Source: Phoronis australis
Taxonomy: Eukaryota > Phoronida > Phoronidae
Assembly: GCA_002633005.1 (NCBI GenBank)
Contig: NMRA01000223.1
Location: 332,843-396,842 of the forward strand
Direction of reading: 5' to 3'
Length of the DNA: 64,000 bases
The notes beneath the pieces were generated by a model that was not told the DNA's origin, did no database searches, and saw nothing but the letters and a program-made list of their open reading frames with translations. Numbering within the stretch: the stretch's first letter is position 1; every line of letters begins with the position of its first letter. This document shows positions 48,001 to 54,762 of the stretch, one piece after another. The translations under genes and the position numbers were made by a program.

Positions 48001-50445
48001 TTAAAAATATATATGATTTGCGCTTGGACACCCACCTTCACAGCACCCTAATCGGCTAGTGGTCATTAAGTACAGTAATATTAGTGGTATTGTCAATACT
48101 TGTAGAAGCACAGAAATCGCTCATAAAAGTTAAGGCCAAGTTTGAAGGGCAGTAAGTAGTCAAAATCAAAATGTTAACTAACATTTCCATGTCAAAACTA
48201 TTAATGAATTCATAGAATGCCAATTATCTGGGCACAAATGAAACATTACATCCCCCACAACCACCCCTACCCCCACGGTTCCACCTCAACATCCAATATG
48301 CTCCTACGCTAAAGTTCATTTCAAGTCATGACTAGACATAAAAGTACTACCTAATTGAAACATCTGCGTCTATTTTGTCAAATATCTACAAAAAACTAGG
48401 TTTAACTCTGAAAGCAGAAAACCTACAGAATTTGAATCTTTTAACCAATCTATCATTGATTGGGTCGTGTTACCATGTATCTTAAATAATGAAATTTAGG
48501 AGAAAAGCAAGGTACACTGACAGCAAAACTACGTGCCAATAACATAACCAAATTTCATTTAATAGTACACGTTCAAGAGAAAATCTCAGAAACATTTCTT
48601 AATTATTTCGTTTTCATTTTATGCAACTTCTTTCTAGGAAAACATAAAATTACTACTCCAATTTTTGATGTGCAAAATGTAAAACTTTGAAAACAATTCC
48701 AATTGGAGACCAGTGCAGCATTAGAAAATTTCGCAAAATCCGAACAGCTATTTCTGAGTCTTGATGTTCTGATGCCGAATATCGAAACTTTTCTCAATAA
48801 TCCAACAAGTTTGCTTTGTTTGCAGCGTAGTGTATATCAACATGAACATGAAATATGTTGAATTATAATTATCAATACTGCAAGCATTATCACATGTCAA
48901 CACCTTACCATAAATTCATGCTCCCTGAATTTCATCAACCAAAATGATTAAATCTGGAATTTCAAGCTTGCATAGCTGACAGCTGNCCCCCCATCCCGGT
49001 TAAAAAATTTAGAGAGGAACTACATCAATCCAACACATACACTTTGCCACTGGTTCTACGTACAGAAATAATAATTTCACATACAGCATTATTTGTTCTT
49101 GTCTGCGCCTAACTCATTTTAATATGTGGTTTTCACTGTTTAAAGAAATAGGAAGGATTCCAGTAACAGTCGGATATAACGTGCCCACATTTTGAGAACC
49201 AGTTTTCTACACTGAATTACAGGGCATCAACTGGTTCTCAAAACATGGGCACATTATATCCCACAAGGTGACACGGGGAAAGGTGAAGGATCCCAACCCA
49301 TTTCAGCTGACATCTGGTGACGCACGGAGTACTAAGGTAAAAAACAAAAATACCAACCCATTTCATCTAACATAAGGTAACTTCGTTTTTTTATAACACA
49401 TGGACATCTTAAAAAATACATCACTGCATTAATTTTATAAACAACCACAGACCAAACCAGTTCTGCTATTTACTCTGTCTTTACTGACCACATTTCACTA
49501 GTCATACGTGGCAACGTCTATTTTCATCTTACTTTAACTCATCACTTGACCACAAAAACTGTAAGATCTAAGTAAATCGAGGAAGAACCTGTTTTTAAAC
49601 CAGACAATGCCCCTTTAACCAATGTTTGTACTTTGCATAGTTTCCAAACGTTTTCTAAACTACCAGAATAATTATGGAAAAGGACACTTGGTATGCAAAT
49701 GCACCATGTAGACACTGTTTAAAAAATGAACTAAGAACACCAAAGCACTGCCTTGAGTCAATGAACTATTCTCACAATCTTGCAAATGTGGAATCACAAA
49801 GTCAATTAGCATGATATTTATCAGAAGACCATTGGATGACCACTTCTTCGTCCAGGCCTACAGCTGAAAAGGTTGAGTTTTCAGACGATGGTAGGCCTAC
49901 TGTCTAGAGACTCAGGCGTTACTCAGATTGATTCACTAATAGTCAGGTTCTCAAAATATGGGGCAACCAAACAAAACTTTTCACATAATATGTGACAGAC
50001 GTAACTTCTTAACATGCCGAGTCTCCAATACAGAAAATGAGAATTAAAATTGTCAACATTGACATTCTCGTCAAGAGAAAACAGTCCGCCAATGTCACTC
50101 AGTAGTCGGTCCAAGGCTTCGTCACTGATCAAGTCCGTTTGGTTTAGGCCTAACAGAAAATTCGTATTTCACTAGGCAACGCGTTTCTGTCATGATAGTC
50201 GGAGACTTGGTACCGGACACTTCTGTCGAAACACTTTATTTGATTAAATATAAATTATGCAACTAAACATGCTGGTTTGATGAATGAGTGGTTGTAAAAC
50301 TTGTACGCGTTGGTTACCTGTCGCGCGGATCAACCCATGTCGTTTTCTGAGTGTTATGGTCTATGAAAAACACTTTCCCGTCATGGTCGAGTCCCTCCTC
50401 CCAGCCGTTTGGTAGGGAAAACTCCCCACTTCTCTGCTTTGGCAT
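14523..50445 (-). CDS. WWC1: KIBRA/WWC ortholog (WW and C2 domain-containing Hippo scaffold), complete, 20 exons
   Basis: Exons in order: 50445-50318, 38841-38732, 35520-35426, 34111-34012, 28536-28380, 27816-27570, 27007-26694, 26055-25966, 23866-23012, 22137-22051, 21539-21359, 20570-20409, 20147-20041, 19643-19525, 19031-18928, 18076-17843, 16879-16720, 16235-16162, 15288-15161, 14673-14523. Phases agree at every junction; the sum is 3603 bp, or 1200 residues plus stop (human KIBRA about 1113). Domains: WW1 about 10-41, WW2 about 52-84, coiled coils about 85-205 and 290-415, Ser-rich centre with PPSY at 542-545, conserved [13 protein letters not shown] at about 662-674, C2 about 690-842, aPKC-binding-like helix about 1040-1110, REKMAFF block, acidic tail. 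KIBRA works with Merlin and Expanded to activate Warts/LATS and inhibits aPKC; that role is family knowledge. The gene is probably the single invertebrate WWC gene, so the human paralog number is nominal. Confidence 0.95.
15161..15288 (-). CDS. WWC1: WWC exon 19
   Basis: Reads [42 protein letters not shown]; a basic helix. Human has DVHRLRGQSCKEPPEVQSFR at the equivalent end. Acceptor TGGATTTTAG, donor TTCAG/GTAGGC. Confidence 0.91.
16162..16235 (-). CDS. WWC1: WWC exon 18
   Basis: A 74-bp exon: [20 protein letters not shown] then AESL, matching human EKELPQWLREDERFRLLLRM. Acceptor TTTACTTCAG, donor CTG/GTAAAT. Confidence 0.92.
16720..16879 (-). CDS. WWC1: WWC exon 17 (conserved C-terminal helix)
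   Basis: Reads [53 protein letters not shown]. Human has [38 protein letters not shown], so this is unambiguous. In the family this segment is close to the aPKC-binding region. Acceptor CTCATTTCCAG, donor AAAG/GTGAGG. Confidence 0.95.
17510..17765. repeat. Interspersed TTCAAGG-motif repeat remnant
   Basis: TTCAAGGAC, TTTTCAAGG and related words recur in the intron between WWC exons 16 and 17, at both ends of the stretch and in the pattern of a decayed foldback element. No coding capacity. Assignment to a transposon family is not possible by eye. Confidence 0.4.
17843..18076 (-). CDS. WWC1: WWC exon 16
   Basis: A 78-codon exon, phase 0 at both ends: [40 protein letters not shown], then basic [18 protein letters not shown] and DSGDYVCK. 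Acceptor AAACTTTACAG, donor CAAG/GTAATA. The acidic-then-basic pattern precedes the aPKC-binding helix. Confidence 0.88.
18928..19031 (-). CDS. WWC1: WWC exon 15
   Basis: Reads [34 protein letters not shown]. Acceptor GTATTTGCAG, donor TTG/GTGAGT. Acidic and Ser-rich; assigned by phase and splice signals. Confidence 0.86.
19178..19261 (+). repeat. 22-bp tandem repeat, three to four units
   Basis: Units begin TGATTGACAGGTAACTGTA with small changes at about 19179, 19201 and 19223, and a shortened unit at about 19245. It lies in the intron between WWC exons 14 and 15. Confidence 0.75.
19525..19643 (-). CDS. WWC1: WWC exon 14
   Basis: Reads [39 protein letters not shown]. Acceptor ATATCTGTAG, donor CAAG/GTACGC. 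Ser/Thr-rich, likely disordered. A stop-free shadow continues past the donor but phase and the next exon fix the border. Confidence 0.86.
20041..20147 (-). CDS. WWC1: WWC exon 13
   Basis: A 107-bp exon reading [20 protein letters not shown] then [15 protein letters not shown]. Acceptor CTGTTTCAG, donor TCAA/GTATGT. This region after C2 is poorly conserved; assignment rests on splice sites and phase. Confidence 0.87.
20409..20570 (-). CDS. WWC1: WWC exon 12 (C2 end)
   Basis: Reads [40 protein letters not shown], ending in a Ser/Thr-rich stretch. The last C2 strand matches human AGTQISLADLPFSSEVFTLW YNLL. Acceptor TTGTTACCAG, donor ATG/GTACGT. Confidence 0.92.
21143..21163 (-). repeat. Terminal fragment of the 185-bp MITE
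   Basis: The 21 bases are the exact complement of the start of the element at 62103-62123 (AATTGACCTATCGCAAGCTC). Nothing else of the element is recognised next to it, so it is a truncated copy or chance match of a short end. Confidence 0.45.
21359..21539 (-). CDS. WWC1: WWC exon 11 (C2 domain)
   Basis: Reads [60 protein letters not shown]. It corresponds to human LFRTKVHPATESILFNDVFR and LQQKTLRVDLCSV. Acceptor TTTTCTTCAG, donor GTG/GTAAGC. Confidence 0.91.
22051..22137 (-). CDS. WWC1: WWC exon 10 (C2 domain)
   Basis: Joins as [20 protein letters not shown] then [10 protein letters not shown], an early C2 strand pair. Acceptor CTACACTAG, donor TCACT/GTAAGT. Both ends are split codons in agreement with neighbours. 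Confidence 0.9.
23012..23866 (-). CDS. WWC1: WWC exon 9 (Ser-rich centre, PPSY motif, start of C2)
   Basis: The longest exon, 855 bp. It has the WWC signature [46 protein letters not shown] and the very conserved [16 protein letters not shown] (human [16 protein letters not shown]), and ends CSQIQLKLK at the first C2 strand. Acceptor ATCCTTGCAG, donor CTCAA/GTAAGT. The 5' 514 bp recur at 24264-24777 beyond a single N. Confidence 0.94.
23353..24262. repeat. Duplicated block, first allele copy (ends at N24263)
   Basis: This 910-bp block covers 514 bp of WWC exon 9 and its 5' intron and recurs immediately after the single N at 24263. The exon parts differ at three silent positions (near 23617, 23758, 23836); the intron parts differ more, with small indels. 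The abrupt start within an exon and the N between copies indicate two haplotype contigs placed end to end, not a biological duplication. Confidence 0.85.
24264..24777 (-). CDS. WWC1: Second allelic copy of the 5' part of WWC exon 9 (assembly duplicate)
   Basis: Encodes the same residues as 23353-23866 from [14 protein letters not shown] to LNLLGECSH, with no amino-acid change, then runs into the N. It cannot be an extra exon: it has no donor before the gap and splicing it in would repeat half the exon. It should be collapsed with 23012-23866. Confidence 0.8.
24264..25186. repeat. Duplicated block, second allele copy
   Basis: Starts at GTGGCTACACTCGCC directly after the N and parallels 23353-24262 until TCTGTTAAG near 25178, after which unique intron continues. 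Confidence 0.85.
25966..26055 (-). CDS. WWC1: WWC exon 8
   Basis: A 90-bp exon: [20 protein letters not shown] then TSLLESQLR, leading straight into [18 protein letters not shown] of exon 9, as human [20 protein letters not shown] does. Acceptor TTGTTTTAG, donor AGAAG/GTATTG. Confidence 0.93.
26694..27007 (-). CDS. WWC1: WWC exon 7 (second coiled coil)
   Basis: Reads [40 protein letters not shown], then [20 protein letters not shown]; human has LDIEKEKLMLINEKEELLKE. Ends SNRQIAN with split codon AG/GTAGGT. Long plus-strand open frames over this exon are shadows. Confidence 0.93.
27570..27816 (-). CDS. WWC1: WWC exon 6
   Basis: Reads [53 protein letters not shown], ending ESQTDLSGE. Human has SEAKAILTELKSIRKAISSG EKEKQDLMQSLAKL and GSQTSISGD. 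Acceptor GCGTTCACAG, donor GAG/GTAAGT. Confidence 0.94.
28257..28286. repeat. 30-bp near-perfect palindrome (ATGCGTCCACATAT arms)
   Basis: Arms of 14 bp with one G-T type mismatch and a two-base centre, in the intron between WWC exons 5 and 6. The outer words resemble those of the palindrome at 53911-53943. Confidence 0.6.
28380..28536 (-). CDS. WWC1: WWC exon 5 (coiled coil)
   Basis: Reads [53 protein letters not shown]. The string [25 protein letters not shown] of other WWC proteins is clearly recognisable. Acceptor GTTTTTCAG, donor CTCA/GTAAGT. Confidence 0.93.
28537..34011. other. WWC intron between exons 4 and 5
   Basis: A 5.5-kb AT-rich intron without coding signals on either strand. 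It contains part of the dispersed repeat family at about 31230-31420 and the TTAA-bounded element at 32681-33025. Confidence 0.7.
32681..33025 (+). mobile_element. TTAA-bounded non-autonomous element with tRNA-like interior, copy 1
   Basis: Ends are TTAAAGGGACATTGTTGGC and GCCAATAATGTCCCTTTAA: 19-bp terminal inverted repeats with one mismatch, including TTAA at each tip. About 32923-32976 looks like a tRNA: AGCTCCGTCAAACAGAGC, then GGTTGCATTCC as a B box. A second copy is at 44879-45207. The TTAA tips recall piggyBac or Kolobok transposons; the class is inferred. Confidence 0.7.
34012..34111 (-). CDS. WWC1: WWC exon 4 (coiled coil)
   Basis: Reads [20 protein letters not shown] then [13 protein letters not shown], matching human QKEIYQVKQQRLELAQQEYQ. 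The acceptor is TTTATAG and the donor GTC/GTAAGT, phase 1. An (ATAA)n microsatellite lies just 20 bp outside the acceptor. Confidence 0.94.
34131..34161 (+). repeat. (ATAA)n microsatellite
   Basis: About seven units of ATAA just upstream of the acceptor of WWC exon 4 (minus strand). Interrupts nothing coding. Confidence 0.9.
35426..35520 (-). CDS. WWC1: WWC exon 3 (WW2 end, coiled-coil start)
   Basis: Reads [20 protein letters not shown] then [12 protein letters not shown]; human has TTQIEDPRVQWRREQEHMLK. The acceptor is TTTGTTTCCAG and the donor GCG/GTGAGT. Confidence 0.94.
36044..36082 (+). repeat. (TG)n microsatellite
   Basis: About 19 TG units with one GA interruption, in the WWC intron between exons 2 and 3. 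Confidence 0.9.
37155..37232 (+). repeat. 26-bp direct repeat at 52-bp period
   Basis: GAAATCAATACAAGACGGAT followed by CCAAAA occurs at 37155-37180 and 37207-37232, separated by 26 unrelated bases. In the same intron (exons 2-3). Confidence 0.8.
38732..38841 (-). CDS. WWC1: WWC exon 2 (WW domain 2, first part)
   Basis: Joins exon 1 as [20 protein letters not shown] then [18 protein letters not shown], nearly the human linker and WW2 sequence ([20 protein letters not shown]). Acceptor CCGTTGCAG, donor AACA/GTAAGT, phase 1. The second signature tryptophan is absent, as in human WW2, where isoleucine stands in its place; here the position is leucine, encoded in exon 3. Confidence 0.95.
42305..42352 (+). 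repeat. 48-bp hairpin core, family copy B
   Basis: TGAGAACCAGTTTTCTGCAT opens it and AAACTAGTTCTCA closes it; arms of 13 bp with one mismatch. Preceded by CCCGCATTT, shared with the other copies; outer AGGTCCCG and CGGGGACACCT can also pair with a small bulge. Confidence 0.8.
43943..43990 (+). repeat. 48-bp hairpin core, family copy C
   Basis: TGAGAACCAGTTT pairs perfectly with AAACTGGTTCTCA over 13 bp around a 22-nt loop. Outer GGGT and ACCC words again pair. Confidence 0.85.
44879..45207 (+). mobile_element. TTAA-bounded non-autonomous element with tRNA-like interior, copy 2
   Basis: A diverged copy of 32681-33025 beginning TTAAAGGGAAATTATCAG and ending TGATGTCCCTTTAA. Both copies share the order GGATT/TTGGACGG, GACCAGA, ACAACAAAA with a mirrored TTTTGTTGTT, and the tRNA-like segment; here about 45099-45155 with GAGCGTCAGAGTGCGACC and GGTTCGAATCTG. 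Confidence 0.68.
48986..48986. other. Single undetermined base
   Basis: One N before a C-run in WWC intron 1. Unlike 24263 and 54762, no duplicated sequence is apparent across it, but a contig join cannot be ruled out. Confidence 0.6.
49173..49260 (+). repeat. 88-bp hairpin with the 48-bp family core, copy D
   Basis: Core 49193-49240 (TGAGAACCAGTT to AACTGGTTCTCA). In this copy pairing continues outward another 20 bp: GATATAACGTGCCCACATTT against AAACATGGGCACATTATATC with about three mismatches, some G-U compatible. This is the longest stem of the four. Confidence 0.85.
50318..50445 (-). CDS. WWC1: WWC exon 1 (start codon, WW domain 1)
   Basis: Begins [20 protein letters not shown] and contains both WW tryptophans (GWEEG and TTWVDPRD). 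The donor is GACAG/GTAACC, phase 2. Start chosen from homology to human MPRPELPLPEGWEEARD. A second ATG lies seven bases upstream in another frame. An identical allelic copy is at 54801-54928. Confidence 0.95.
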
Positions 50446-50555
50446 ATTTCATCCAAACTGCAGCGAAATACTCCATGAAAACATCACAGTTTTGTATCAG
50501 CGCTTCGATCCACCATTTTGAATTGCTTCTATTATCATACGGACACATTCCTTGG

Positions 50556-50563
50556 TGACGTCA
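50556..50563 (-). promoter_or_regulatory. Palindromic CRE (TGACGTCA) upstream of WWC exon 1
   Basis: The consensus cAMP-response element lies 111-118 bp upstream of the WWC start codon. An inverted CCAAT box lies at 50593-50597. No TATA box is evident. Both sites are retained in the allelic copy at 55039-55046 and 55076-55080. Promoter function is inference from position. Confidence 0.45.
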
Positions 50564-53500
50564 AAGGTGAATTATAAGGTCCCTGGTTTCAACCAATAGG
50601 AACGCTGGAAATTTTGTTGTACATTTCTAACACAGGGACAGGAATGCAATTAACATGACAAAATGCTTGCATTCTTGTGTTAGTGGCTGTTCAAATATTT
50701 GACTGCGCGCCCTGCTGTAATTTGAAAGAGACAAATCTCTCGCCATCTATTGGATATTTTTTGAATGAGTGTGCTTGAGGTGTGTAAGAAAACCAAAGAA
50801 ACGATATCGAAGTGCGAAACAGGTAAGGAACGGTTAGATAAAACATGGGCATTGTTGTCATGGTACCGGACCTGCTGTTGGCATTACCTTCTGTACAAAT
50901 CAGAACGTATCATATTTTTCATTCTGAAATCAAAGTTTTTCACTTAGTCTCTTTACTTGGAAAGGTATTTTTTTCAACAAAATTATAACACATACACCAG
51001 ATGCAGGTCTTAAATATCCAGTTATGAAATCCCAACACTAAGGGTACATTGTATAGATGTGACACACGTTAAAAAGCAAGATCATACAAAATAATGAGAA
51101 TGAAGAGACAGCCGTTTCTCGAATGTGTCGGGGCTTTCTCACATACAACTCAGGCCTGGCTGGAATGCTAACTATCGGATGGAATTCAGTTTCTGTCTGT
51201 GTCAATTGTTGCCCGGCACATGCCACTGTCTTGGAACAAATCAAATTTCTATATGTATAATGCAAGAGTAAATAAGAGAAAGAGAATACAAACTGTTTAC
51301 ATTTATTAGTACATGTACAAAGGGATCTCAACATCATATAACACACAGCCAAGGCCAAACCCAATTGACCGGCCCATGACAATAATAGGAAACCAAAACA
51401 TTCCGCTAAAACATTACAGAATCCAGCGATAAATTGAATATTTAAACGGAAATGGAAAGGTCTTTTGATCACATAAACGTAACACAACTTCCTTGCAGTG
51501 AAATAGCATCGGCTTCAACATTCAATTGGGAATAAAAAATAACACATGTGGTTTAATTAAACTCCAAAATTGAACAGTATCACATCAAAATTAAGTTTCT
51601 ATAATAAGACTGAAAAGTGTGTATTTTCAATCAATCACTCAATTTATTTCTGCGATAAAGGCCATACCATAGGCCTACTGTACAAGAGAACAACATGTAC
51701 CATACTTAGAGTGCAGCAAGCTAACGAGACAAAAAGCATAAATACATGTTTTCATGGGTTAACTAATTTAGCAACATCACTAGTTGAGATTAATCTATTG
51801 AACTTGAAAAAAACGGAAAATTCCGGTAGTACACCTTAATTTTCTATCAGTTCGTAATATTTATCACAGTTTAGAAGGAACGGTACTCGTCCTCCACCAC
51901 ATTTGGGCAGAAGGGACACGCTGTTTGCGCTATCCAAATTCAAGTGCCTGCCTACTTCAATCATGAGACTGTGGCTAGAACAACGAAAACGTGCCTTAGG
52001 CATAATTTGTGCACGGGGAACACTAAAAAAATTTGTCCAATTTGAATTTCTTTTTAAATTGATTATAAAAACAAAGTTTAGGGTTAATCTCAACACTTTG
52101 TCTCCATCCTTGAAAATAACAATCCCTTGTTGGCTGTCTAAAAATTAACGGAAAAGTATTTTCACACACCGTAATGCCTTGATTTAACCAAACTTCTTGG
52201 AATCCATAATTTGACAATAAAAGTCTAACTAAAGTGACATTTCATAGATATTCAGCCGATTCAAAGCTGCATTATAATCTGTTTAGCTGCCTCAGAAACG
52301 AAAATCGAATAGGACTTTAGCCGTGATGCTCATAAAACTGATCTCGGTAATACTCCTTACCGCGATAGTTTAAGCCACAGGTCAATGTTCACAGGTGTCA
52401 TTTTTTTAATTCCTGATTGTAGGCTTGGTGAGCCTCAAAAATTGCGGTGTGTTCTCGAGTCCCTGATGGTGTCGATGTTATATAGAATATAAGGAATGTT
52501 ACGATACTGAATTTATGACAGCAAAAGCCCTAATTTGATTTTTTAATTATTTTCAGCCAGGAAAAACAGTGCAAAGTTGAACTTTTGAAAAGCACCTCTC
52601 CAACAACTGAAGTCGTAAATTGTGAAATGTAATAAATGGTTAGACTTGTTGCAAGGATGCCTGGTTATTAAAACAGTTCCATTTAATGTACCTCAGCAGG
52701 TACATAAGCCTACTTTCACCATGGGTACCAGCAAATGTTAAAAATTACGCTACCAGCCATTTTTTGTTTGTTGCTTTCTCCCTCTTGAAACACTACAGTA
52801 CAAAAAGGCTACTTCACGTGTCATCTGACGTGACTACATTTGCGTGTTTTCCTTCACTGGCCTATGGAATTGAGCATATGTCATGTGCAACTGAACTGTA
52901 CAATGTATGCGTTGAGGTAAAAGTCACGTCTTTGGTGTTCATTGGAGATTCACCGTTACATTTGGTGCCCAATGAGGGCGTGTGTTACACACAGTAGTCA
53001 TAACTGCTAGAAAATCAACTGCAGAAACATTATGTTAACATATCCCAAATTTTATAAAGATTCATCAAAGATTTCGAAGCAAACGCAAAAAATAAAATTT
53101 CCACTGGAGGACGCCACAACAGATCTGTCCGAAAATTAATGTTGGCCATACGACACTCTCACCAAAATCTGCCAACTTTCAGATTTTAAACACTGGAGGC
53201 GGATGCCAAGACTGGGAAATAATAAAAAATAAAAAGTGACTACCAAGAGGCACAGAATGTGTTGACTCCTTCATAAAAAGTTATTCTGTAAGTTTAACGA
53301 AGATCTACCAAGGAACCAGGTAGGCTTTGAAGTATACACAAAAACATCAATTGCTTCTTTGGTGGTCAGACACATTTTGAAATCGGCACCAGCCATGCTC
53401 TCCTCAGGAGGAACATATAAACCAAATTTCATGAAGAGCTATAAAGGAAACATATTGGCAAAGACAAAGAACAAAATTGCCACCACAGGGTCCCGGGGGC

Positions 53501-53910
53501 CATTTTCCTGACCAATCAGAGAATCAACGTCAGCCCTGCTATCTTCAATACAAAAACACCTAATAAATCTCATGATGATCCTTGGAGTTGTTTACCCACT
53601 AAAGACACATAACAAAAGTGCTTAGAGGCACAGACTTCAATTTCATAGAGTCCATCTAAAATTGGAAATGTGTCATCATCTCAACAGAAACATATTTGCC
53701 AAATTTCAGAAAATTCGCCAAGGAACTGGGTAGACACAGACACAAGAAAATATAATTGGAACTAGGTGGTACAACAGCAGCTGAATCCCTCAGAAAGCAG
53801 GTGTCACCGGTTGTTAGATTTATAGGAACACACCTGCCAAACTTCATGAAGATTCTGCAGGTAGTTTAGGAGATACAGCAGCAGACACCAGGACAGAGTT
53901 GACGGCAATA

Positions 53911-53943
53911 TGCACCCACATAATTATATATAATGTGGGTGCA
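53911..53943. repeat. 33-bp palindrome with 11-bp perfect arms
   Basis: TGCACCCACAT and ATGTGGGTGCA flank an AT-only loop. It is close to the right end of the sequence missing from the second allele and resembles the palindrome at 28257-28286. Confidence 0.7.
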
Positions 53944-54762
53944 CAAGAAGACATTGATGGCTTCTAGGTAGCCCAATGATTTCGGAAATGTTTTTTGAAT
54001 GATTCATAATTTCTCTGCATATTCATTATAAACATGGTAGCAGAAATGAAGTTTTTTCATGAGGGAATTTTAGAAGCAAGTAATTGTCCTAGTTTTGATT
54101 TGTCTAACAGCAAACAAGTTGGAAGTGAAGCTTGAAGGTTATGTAGGACCTTATCAACAAGTCTGAGTGTTTTATCTCTGAAAGTATATAATTATTTTAA
54201 AAGTTGGAAACTAGAAGAATTAAAACTTTTTACTATTTGCCAATCTACCATTAATTGAGTCACATGAACATATTTTTAGTAAAATTTAGCAAAAAAGAAA
54301 GTTAGATCCACATTTAGCAAAAACAATAATATCAATAACAAGACCATATTTTGTTTCATATTAATGTTCAAGATAAAATTTCAAAAGTGCTGTTACAGTT
54401 TTCTAAAATATTGCTCTGTATTTTGGTTTATGCAACATTTAATTTCTTTCATGAAAATCACATAAAAGTCCCATGCTACTCGGGTCTATCCCAAGATGCA
54501 TCGTGGCACCAGAGGGCGCAGCTTTCAAAATGTCCAATCTGCATATCGTTTATTTGCAGAATAGTGCCTAAAGCATAGAGTGTGAAAGTTTCACCTGAAT
54601 CAGATCATCCATTTCTGAGATTCGTTGTTCAAATAAGCCAAATTCAGAATTTTTCTAAATGGATTGAAATGATAAGGTAGGTGTGACTGAACATTACTAA
54701 AAAAACCAACAAACTAAAAAGTAAACGTCACATTTCATCAAAAGTCAGCTCTGCAGAGGTGN

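Larger units (their letters stand above)
38842..50317. other. WWC intron 1 (11.5 kb)
   Basis: The first intron separates WW1 from WW2. It holds three copies of the hairpin family (42305-42352, 43943-43990, 49193-49240), a TTAA-bounded element (44879-45207), four stretches of the dispersed repeat family (about 42610-43010, 45690-46060, 46900-47340, 48400-48800), one N at 48986 and an unassigned minus-strand open frame near 49923-50151. Other open frames here look random. Confidence 0.7.
50280..54761. repeat. WWC exon 1 and 5' flank, first allele copy (ends at N54762)
   Basis: Begins ATGAATGAGTGGTTG in intron 1 and is repeated from 54763 with an offset of 4483 bases through exon 1 and the promoter, drifting later through indels. 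It carries about 1.2 kb (about 53165-54352) missing from the other copy. Interpreted as one of two haplotypes. Confidence 0.85.
50446..54761. other. 5' flank of WWC, allele 1: no gene found
   Basis: The proximal 200 bp look like a TATA-less promoter. Beyond that both strands show only short open frames that are broken in the second allele. About 53040-53900 is a degenerate array with recurring CCAAATTTCATGAAGA words, ending near a palindrome at 53911-53943; about 54130-54640 belongs to the dispersed repeat family. Confidence 0.6.

Noticed and set aside
51038-51487. 149-codon minus-strand open frame with hydrophobic stretches upstream of WWC
   Set aside because: In the allelic copy (about 55540-55920) the frame is broken by indels and stops, the opposite of what the known exons show.
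52686-52997. 103-codon plus-strand open frame
   Set aside because: The second allele (near 57236-57520) has single-base indels that shift the frame, so it is not maintained as protein.
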